Part shown: positions 15,263 to 19,918 of the stretch, in pieces
Layout of the letters: the number at the start of each line of letters is the position of its first letter
Position numbering within the stretch: position 1 is the stretch's first letter
Assembly (NCBI GenBank): GCA_044223895.1
Contig: JBGALL010000029.1
Coordinates: forward strand, 1-19,918
Source: CAKZSU01 sp044223895
GTDB taxonomy: Bacteria; Patescibacteriota; Microgenomatia; UBA10105; UBA927
Length of the DNA: 19,918 bases
Direction: 5' to 3'
Made by a program: the position numbers and the translations under genes
The notes under the pieces: generated by a model
The model's database searches: none
Seen by the model: only the letters and a program-made list of their open reading frames with translations
What the model was told of the DNA's origin: nothing

Positions 15263-16603
15263 ATGGTTGAAGGAGAAAATTTAGTTCCAACCCAAATAAG
15301 TAGACAACGATTATTCAGAAATCTTTTTTCCAGAGCGAAAGGACTCATAGAGACCCCTTCTTTACCTGTTAATTTACAACACGAACATTTGAATAGTTTT
15401 TTGGATGCTCAACAAATGACCCGACGTGAATTTATCGAAACTGCGGCAATTTCCTTATCTATTCCAGCAACATTGAACACGTTACACCAGTGGCAAGATC
15501 GTAGCGACCCCGCAGATGATGTCTGCCAAGATAATATTGTAGACATTTCTGAAGATGAGGAATTTTTGGAAAGAGGTGTGTTTCACTCCGGTGATCCTGA
15601 ATTTTCGACATACATGGTTGAATACATGAATGGTGAAATCAGTGATTCTGCAAACTGGCTGCGATTGAATAAAGATCTCAAGTGGGAAAAGACCCAGGGT
15701 TACAGTCCGTTTGATTATAATTTTGGAATACTTGCTTTTGGAAAAACAGATGAGATGGATAAAGCAATGGTTTATTTCGCAAAGGTTGCCGTTATCCTGG
15801 AGGAGTTTCTCAACCCACGTCTGGACAAAGCCTTAAAAATAATAAAGGCGCAGGAACCTAATTTGTATAACGACGTTCAAAGTCTTAATAAAATCTATTC
15901 GGGCAGAGAAGATGTTAGAGTTATGGTGAATGCTTTTCACGATTTTCCGATGCCTGTTACGAGGGATAGAAGAAGTTTAGATGGAGAATGGTATAACTAC
16001 TTACCTATGAATGGAAGAGCAGATTACAAGCCTGTCACTGACAGTCTTGCGTATAGGAATGATCCAGCGAAGATGGCTTTAACAGAGATAGCCTTGATGA
16101 CGGGAGGTCCAGATAACTACGATTCTGGGACGTCTTTTGATTGGGAAGATACTGTCTATGTTGCCGCTGATCCAGATAAATCCGACCCGTATTTTACTGC
16201 AATCGCTTGTTTGCATGAGCTATCTCACCTACGTGGCTATAGCCAAGGCCTTACGGAGGCATATATTTTCCCAGAAACTGCTGCGCGTCCTAACGCAGAA
16301 TTATTGAAAGAAGCAGACTTTGCGCCGGGTGGGTCAGTGTCGAATGGATTTACTTTGGATCCAGATTATCCTGGAGCACAGCTCACTCATCTAACATGTA
16401 ACAACAAACCCGTATATGCAAAAGGACCTTTTGGAGTGAATAACGATAGTGGACGTACTGCTACTCGCACTATAATGGGGGCTGCTAGACCATATAAAGA
16501 CTCTTTACGATTCAGTCCTGAAGATGAAGAAAAATTTATAAATGGCATGGCTCAAAGGCTAATTCAGGAATGGAAAAACTTAACCAGTGGCTTCCAGGGA
16601 TAG
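15263..16603 (+). CDS. Putative Tat-exported HExxH metalloprotease-like protein
   Basis: A 446-residue protein. Residues 52-72 (MTRREFIETAAISLSIPA and on) match a twin-arginine signal: RR at 54-55, Phe at 57, then a mildly hydrophobic stretch. Unusually, a 50-residue polar N-terminal extension precedes it. The CLHELSHLRG motif (HELSH at 318-322) has the HExxH form of zinc metalloproteases, sitting at the end of a hydrophobic helix (YFTAIACLHELSHL). Candidate third ligands downstream include E332 and E338. Other parts match no family I know. Export across the membrane and peptidase activity are inferred from these two motifs; neither is proven. An internal start at Met52 would give a classical Tat precursor. 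Confidence 0.72.
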   Translation: MVEGENLVPTQISRQRLFRNLFSRAKGLIETPSLPVNLQHEHLNSFLDAQQMTRREFIETAAISLSIPATLNTLHQWQDRSDPADDVCQDNIVDISEDEEFLERGVFHSGDPEFSTYMVEYMNGEISDSANWLRLNKDLKWEKTQGYSPFDYNFGILAFGKTDEMDKAMVYFAKVAVILEEFLNPRLDKALKIIKAQEPNLYNDVQSLNKIYSGREDVRVMVNAFHDFPMPVTRDRRSLDGEWYNYLPMNGRADYKPVTDSLAYRNDPAKMALTEIALMTGGPDNYDSGTSFDWEDTVYVAADPDKSDPYFTAIACLHELSHLRGYSQGLTEAYIFPETAARPNAELLKEADFAPGGSVSNGFTLDPDYPGAQLTHLTCNNKPVYAKGPFGVNNDSGRTATRTIMGAARPYKDSLRFSPEDEEKFINGMAQRLIQEWKNLTSGFQG

Positions 16604-16613
16604 AGGAGTCCAG

Positions 16614-16670
16614 ATGTTTTGGGAGCGCATCCGCTTACACAAAGGCTCTGGGGGCGAAGTATTTTCATAA
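16614..16670 (+). CDS. Possible 18-aa mini-ORF with strong ribosome binding site
   Basis: GAGGAG (16603-16608) lies just before ATG 16614-16616, followed by 18 codons and TAA at 16668-16670. It sits between the HExxH gene and the terminator, and is noticeably GC-richer (GGGAGCGCATCCGC and so on) than its surroundings. It may be a short peptide or part of a structured 3' RNA. No homologue is known to me. Confidence 0.25.
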   Translation: MFWERIRLHKGSGGEVFS

Positions 16671-16675
16671 ACAAA

Positions 16676-16708
16676 AAAAACGGCTACAATTGCCGTTTTT
16701 CTTATTTT
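16676..16708 (+). terminator. Intrinsic terminator
   Basis: AAAAACGGC (16676-16684) pairs with GCCGTTTTT (16692-16700) around a seven-base loop, followed by more T-rich sequence. The A and T tracts make it usable in both directions. It closes the HExxH transcription unit and marks the border of the AT-rich island. From 16709 to 16867 I see nothing recognisable. Confidence 0.8.
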
Positions 16709-16867
16709 TGTGAGCCCGCAATCCATAACCTGGAACGAGCTACAATCATATTTTGATCGTTTTATAAATACATTTACCAGATATCAAATACAAGTGGTAA
16801 TATAAATATCGATCTTGCTTTTTGCTTCAGTAATAAGTATTGTCATCCCACAACAAACTTAAAGGTG

Positions 16868-16873
16868 TAAAAT
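16868..16873 (+). promoter_or_regulatory. -10 box TAAAAT of the ATPase-nuclease gene, leaderless
   Basis: TAAAAT lies exactly six bases before ATG 16880 and is preceded by TG. No Shine-Dalgarno site is present. Confidence 0.45.
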
Positions 16874-16879
16874 CAAGTT

Positions 16880-18640
16880 ATGTCCACTCAGAAAAAAGTA
16901 CAAATCAGCGATAAAAGTATTGATCGTGCTGGACTGCCTAAAAATATAAATGAAGTAATTTCAGAGTATATTTGGAACGGATTTGATGCTAAGGCAACTA
17001 AAGTTGACGTAAAATACACAAAAAATGATTTGGAAGGTGTAAACAGTATTTGTATTAAAGATAATGGCTTAGGCATAGATTATGACAATTTGGATGCTAC
17101 ATTTGGACTACTACTAGACTCCCAAAAAAAAGCTTTATCTGTAAACACTTCATATGTTAAAGGAGACAAAGGGAAAGGAAGATTTGCTTTCACCTTCTTT
17201 TCAGTAAACGCTTATTGGCATACAACATACGAAAAGCAAGGTAAAAAATATGCGTATACAATCACAATAAAATCAGATAATAAACATTTTTACGATATCT
17301 CAGATAAAAAAGAAGTTGATTACTCATCCCCCACTGGTACAGAAGTAACTTTTGATGGTTTAAATGATCATGTAACAGCTATTGATAGTCCTGAGTTTAT
17401 TAGTTTTTTAAAACGTGAGTATGGATGGTATTTGCATCTAAGAAGAAAAGAAAATGTCACACTTCAAGTAAACAATAAACAAATAGATTATGCCGACCTG
17501 ATAAATGCTTCTAAAGAAGAAGAGATTTTACTTGAAAGTGAGGGGAAAACATATAAGTTTAATGTTGATTTTATCGAGTGGAAATACTCCATTGGTGATG
17601 ATTTTTACTACTTCTACTTTCTTGATCCTGATTACAGGCAAAGACACAAAAAAACCACAACTTTTAACAAAAATAAAATTAACTTTCATCATAGCGTTTA
17701 CGTTAAAAGTGATTTCTTTTCCAAGTATGCTGGTTTAATTGATGTTTCGGACAAATTTTCAGCAGGACTTTTCGATGGAGATACTGTGTATAAAGAGTTA
17801 TTACAAAAATTACATGACTTTTTAGAAAAATGTAGAAGAGATTTCATCGAACGCAACTCAGAAACTTTAATAGGAAAACTTGAAGAAGAAGGTGTAATGC
17901 CCCAATTTAATGAAAACAAATACGACCAAGAAAGAAAAAAGGATTTTATAGATGTTACAAAAACTATTTATAAAATTGAACCAAAATTATTTATTGGAGC
18001 CAGTGAACTACATAAAAAATCATTTTTAAGCATGCTTAATCTATTACTTGATAGCGATGAACGGGATAATCTCTTAGTTATCCTAGACAGCCTTGTAAAT
18101 GGACTAAACAAAGATGATCGCTATGAACTCGCAACTTTATTAAAAATGACTTCACTTAAAAAAATAGTAAGGACTGTTAGAGATTTGTCTCATAGATACA
18201 AAAATGTAGAAATTATTAAATCATTAGTGTTTGACTTTGGTAAATTTACAAATGAACGTGATCATATACAAAAAATAATGGAGGATAGTTTTTGGTTATT
18301 TGGAGAACAATATAATGCAGTTGTTGAGGATAAAACTTGGTCAAAATCACTTGAAAGTTACTACATTAAAATTTTGGAAAAAGATAATTTACCAAAACCG
18401 CTAGAAGATAGTGAAGCTAACAGAAGGCCTGATCTTTTTTTGGCTAGGAAAATAAGACACATTAGTAATCCTGAAACACGATTAGAAGAAAATATTATCC
18501 TTGAACTAAAAGAACCACGAGTAAAGATTGGGATGGAACAATATAGACAAGTTCAAGATTACCTTGAACTTGTAAAAGAACCCCAGAGTTTTCAGCACAT
18601 AGTAGAAAATGGAAATTTATTGTTATTGGTAAAGAACTGA
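16880..18640 (+). CDS. GHKL ATPase fused to a Shedu-like (DUF4263) nuclease, frame broken near the C-terminus
   Basis: The open frame gives 586 residues. The N-terminus is a GHKL (Hsp90/MutL/histidine-kinase type) ATPase: the N-box with ISEYIWNGFDAKA (27-39), the G1 box DNGLGID (61-67) and the G2 box GDKGKGR (95-101). A middle region (about 170-450) has strands and long helices. The C-terminal part begins with HIQKIMEDSFWLFGEQY (about 462-478), like the lead helix of DUF4263. It then shows a PD-(D/E)xK core: D518 in RRPDLFLA, E542 and K544 in IILELKEP, then Q559/Y561. DUF4263 is the nuclease domain of the Shedu anti-phage protein. The frame ends in TGA just after the nuclease core, but the missing C-terminal strands are encoded in other frames downstream. 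A defence function is inferred from the domains and from the neighbouring Schlafen-type gene. Confidence 0.88.
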   Translation: MSTQKKVQISDKSIDRAGLPKNINEVISEYIWNGFDAKATKVDVKYTKNDLEGVNSICIKDNGLGIDYDNLDATFGLLLDSQKKALSVNTSYVKGDKGKGRFAFTFFSVNAYWHTTYEKQGKKYAYTITIKSDNKHFYDISDKKEVDYSSPTGTEVTFDGLNDHVTAIDSPEFISFLKREYGWYLHLRRKENVTLQVNNKQIDYADLINASKEEEILLESEGKTYKFNVDFIEWKYSIGDDFYYFYFLDPDYRQRHKKTTTFNKNKINFHHSVYVKSDFFSKYAGLIDVSDKFSAGLFDGDTVYKELLQKLHDFLEKCRRDFIERNSETLIGKLEEEGVMPQFNENKYDQERKKDFIDVTKTIYKIEPKLFIGASELHKKSFLSMLNLLLDSDERDNLLVILDSLVNGLNKDDRYELATLLKMTSLKKIVRTVRDLSHRYKNVEIIKSLVFDFGKFTNERDHIQKIMEDSFWLFGEQYNAVVEDKTWSKSLESYYIKILEKDNLPKPLEDSEANRRPDLFLARKIRHISNPETRLEENIILELKEPRVKIGMEQYRQVQDYLELVKEPQSFQHIVENGNLLLLVKN

Positions 18641-18905
18641 GTATTGAAATAATTGATAGGATTAGAGCAAGAGAAGCTGAGGGGAGAGAACCTTATACCG
18701 TAGAAACAACAGGTAATTTTTCAATACATGCTATGACATGGAGTGATGTTTTCTAAACTTTGACTTAAATAACTCGTTTTTAATTGACCATATTGATTTT
18801 GACAAAGAGGAAATAAAAAAACAGCTAGAGTCAAATGGTGTCGATCTTAAAGAAATTGCAAATCATCTAGTTAACCAAAAAGCCTCAATTTTAACGACCA
18901 ACTAA
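18610..18905 (+). pseudogene. Displaced C-terminal end of the ATPase-nuclease gene in two further frames
   Basis: From 18610 the -1 frame reads WKFIVIGKELSIEIIDRIRA and on to IHAMTWSDVF before TAA at 18754-18756, matching the final strands of DUF4263 proteins (a hydrophobic IVIG strand and a closing W-x-D segment). From about 18747 a third frame continues with NFDLNNSFLIDHIDFDKEEI to TAA at 18903-18905. One extra base in the A4 run (18606-18609) and one in the T4 run (18749-18752) would restore a single frame of about 675 residues. The cause may be decay, assembly error in homopolymers, or frameshifting. Confidence 0.72.
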
Positions 18906-19055
18906 CTGCTTTTCTTTAGGTATAGGTCTGTATATTATTTCCATAAGCCTCAAAAATCTCATGCCTTGCTCTCGTGCTTCTTCAAAAGAAATTTCTTCCC
19001 AGTACTGTTTTTTATATATTTCTTGATACTCTTTTACTGCTTTATCTGACAACAT
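18891..19055 (-). CDS. Small helical protein, 54 aa, of a kind common in CPR genomes
   Basis: The frame from ATG at 19053-19055 to TAA at 18891-18893 encodes MLSDKAVKEYQEIYKKQY, an acidic turn (EEISFEEAREQG), and a second helix RFLRLMEIIYRPIPK. The pattern of two amphipathic helices joined by an S/D-x-E-E-A turn and ending in YRPIPK-like sequence is one I recall from many CPR genomes as an unannotated family. Function unknown. It ends tail-to-tail with the displaced nuclease C-terminus, overlapping it by about 15 bases. Confidence 0.68.
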   Translation of the reverse strand: MLSDKAVKEYQEIYKKQYWEEISFEEAREQGMRFLRLMEIIYRPIPKEKQLVGR

Positions 19056-19109
19056 AGTTAGTATATTTATTTATGTTAAAAAAGTGATATCTTACTTTTA
19101 ATATTAATG

Positions 19110-19115
19110 TTATCT
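19110..19115 (+). promoter_or_regulatory. -10-like TTATCT before the AlbA_2 gene
   Basis: TTATCT lies exactly six bases before ATG 19122 and is preceded by TG. No Shine-Dalgarno site is present. The match to the consensus is weaker than at the other starts. Confidence 0.35.
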
Positions 19116-19121
19116 TTGCAT

Positions 19122-19918
19122 ATGTTTTTTAGCAAACCATTAGATCAAGTTAGTTATGATGATGTCATTTCTTTTATATCAAAACAGATACCTGAAGGTA
19201 TAAATTTGGACTATAAAGTCAGTCTAAAAGCAGATCTTCCTAAAACTATTTCATCCTTTGCTAATACCCATGGCGGTCTGATAATTGTTGGTGCTGATGA
19301 TGAAGATAGTAAGCCAAGTTTGACTTCAAAGGGCATCGAGTACAAAGAGGGATTAAGTGAAACAGTAATGCAGTTATGTGTTGAAGCTATATATCCTCCT
19401 ATCTTTCCAATTATCCATATTTGTCCACCCGTAGAAGGAAAAACTTTTGTGCTTATCGAAATACAAGAAAGCAATCAATCACCTCATGCAATTGTTAATA
19501 GGACAAAAATATATTATAGAACTGGAAATATATCACTTTTAGACGATCATGCTAATACGGAACGTATAAGTTGGTTACTAGATAAAAGGGAAAAATCCGT
19601 AACATTACGTCAGCAATTAATACAATTAGCTGAACAGCACTATTATGACAGAGAGAAAAGCAAAGCGGTTGTAGTTGGAGCTAATGAAATTTATCAACTT
19701 TTACCTCGTTCAATAACAATGGCCGTTCTTCCACTGTATCCATATAAACCATTAACTAGTTTAGAAGAACTTGTAAGTACCGTTCATGATTGGAAAGTGC
19801 AATTGCGTCCTAACGGAACTGAGTTTCCATGGATAAATCGTATTGAAAGGCAACTTGTTCAAGGAGGAATGTGTCTCCATAAGAAAAACGATAATAATTT
19901 TTTTACTTATCAAGAGTT
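19122..19918 (+). CDS. AlbA_2 (Schlafen-type) ATP-binding or nuclease-like protein (partial)
   Basis: The frame is open from the ATG to the window edge, 265 codons, so the C-terminus is missing. Residues about 23-170 match the AlbA_2 domain (Schlafen AlbA_2, formerly AAA_4): PEGINLDYKVSLK with K32, then the hallmark ISSFANTHGGLIIVGADDED (43-62), a YPPIFPIIHI strand pair, and the YYRTGNISLL segment. This domain occurs in transcription regulators and in Schlafen-type RNA-cleaving and defence-related proteins. Residues after 190 are not recognised. It is preceded by the 54-residue gene on the other strand and lies downstream of the ATPase-nuclease gene. A role in defence is possible but not shown. 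Confidence 0.83.
   Translation, partial: MFFSKPLDQVSYDDVISFISKQIPEGINLDYKVSLKADLPKTISSFANTHGGLIIVGADDEDSKPSLTSKGIEYKEGLSETVMQLCVEAIYPPIFPIIHICPPVEGKTFVLIEIQESNQSPHAIVNRTKIYYRTGNISLLDDHANTERISWLLDKREKSVTLRQQLIQLAEQHYYDREKSKAVVVGANEIYQLLPRSITMAVLPLYPYKPLTSLEELVSTVHDWKVQLRPNGTEFPWINRIERQLVQGGMCLHKKNDNNFFTYQE

Noticed and set aside
16701..16760. Possible tRNA-like or repeat remnant (GAGCCCGC, GAACGAGCTAC)
   Set aside because: No cloverleaf, T-arm consensus or matching second copy could be found.
1..19918. CRISPR arrays, insertion sequences, rRNA and tRNA genes
   Set aside because: No regularly spaced repeats, transposase motifs or RNA gene consensus were found on either strand by reading.

Overview
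The window looks like a chromosomal segment of a Candidate Phyla Radiation (Patescibacteria) bacterium, probably Microgenomates-like. This is an inference from four things: an AT-rich genome with tightly packed small genes, a form III-type RuBisCO, a secreted beta-helix protein with a C-terminal dockerin, and a 54-residue helical protein of a kind common in CPR genomes. UGA works as a normal stop (the PadR gene uses it), so the recoded Gracilibacteria/SR1 code is unlikely. No tRNA, rRNA, CRISPR array or insertion sequence was seen.

Layout. 1-5.0 kb: cell-envelope and small conserved genes: a Thr/Pro-rich membrane-anchored protein cut by the window edge, a DUF1059 protein, an unknown 357-residue protein with a DUF1905 partner, an RDD membrane protein, and a 634-residue secreted protein (signal peptide, NBR1-type Ig domain, beta-helix, TSP1-like segment, dockerin). 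5.1-9.0 kb: a probable minus-strand operon of an unknown 175-residue protein, a divergent cytochrome P450 and an unknown 513-residue helical protein. 9.3-12.5 kb: a carbon-metabolism cluster with an intact RuBisCO large subunit on the minus strand, divergent from a broken phosphoribulokinase (PRK) gene whose stop overlaps the start of a phosphoglycolate-phosphatase-like HAD gene. 12.5-15.1 kb: a PadR regulator overlapping a membrane sensor-like protein with two LysM domains, and a divergent small membrane protein. 15.2-16.7 kb: a twin-arginine-bearing HExxH protein followed by a tiny ORF and an intrinsic terminator. 16.8-19.9 kb: an AT-richer island with a GHKL ATPase fused to a Shedu-like (DUF4263) nuclease, broken near its end by two single-base shifts, a 54-residue protein, and the start of an AlbA_2/Schlafen-type protein.

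How the genes fit together. RuBisCO, PRK and 2-phosphoglycolate phosphatase are the signature steps of a Calvin-type cycle plus removal of its oxygenation by-product. Here PRK carries several stops and frame changes while RuBisCO keeps every active-site residue I can check. The segment may therefore show a lineage losing the cycle and keeping RuBisCO for another role, such as nucleotide salvage. The P450 operon and the ATPase-nuclease island are the least conventional parts.

Seven starts (4966-, 9107+, 10860+, 14614-, 15263+, 16880+, 19122+) have a -10-like hexamer exactly six bases before the ATG and no Shine-Dalgarno sequence, which suggests widespread leaderless transcription. RuBisCO and DUF1059 instead have strong Shine-Dalgarno sites.
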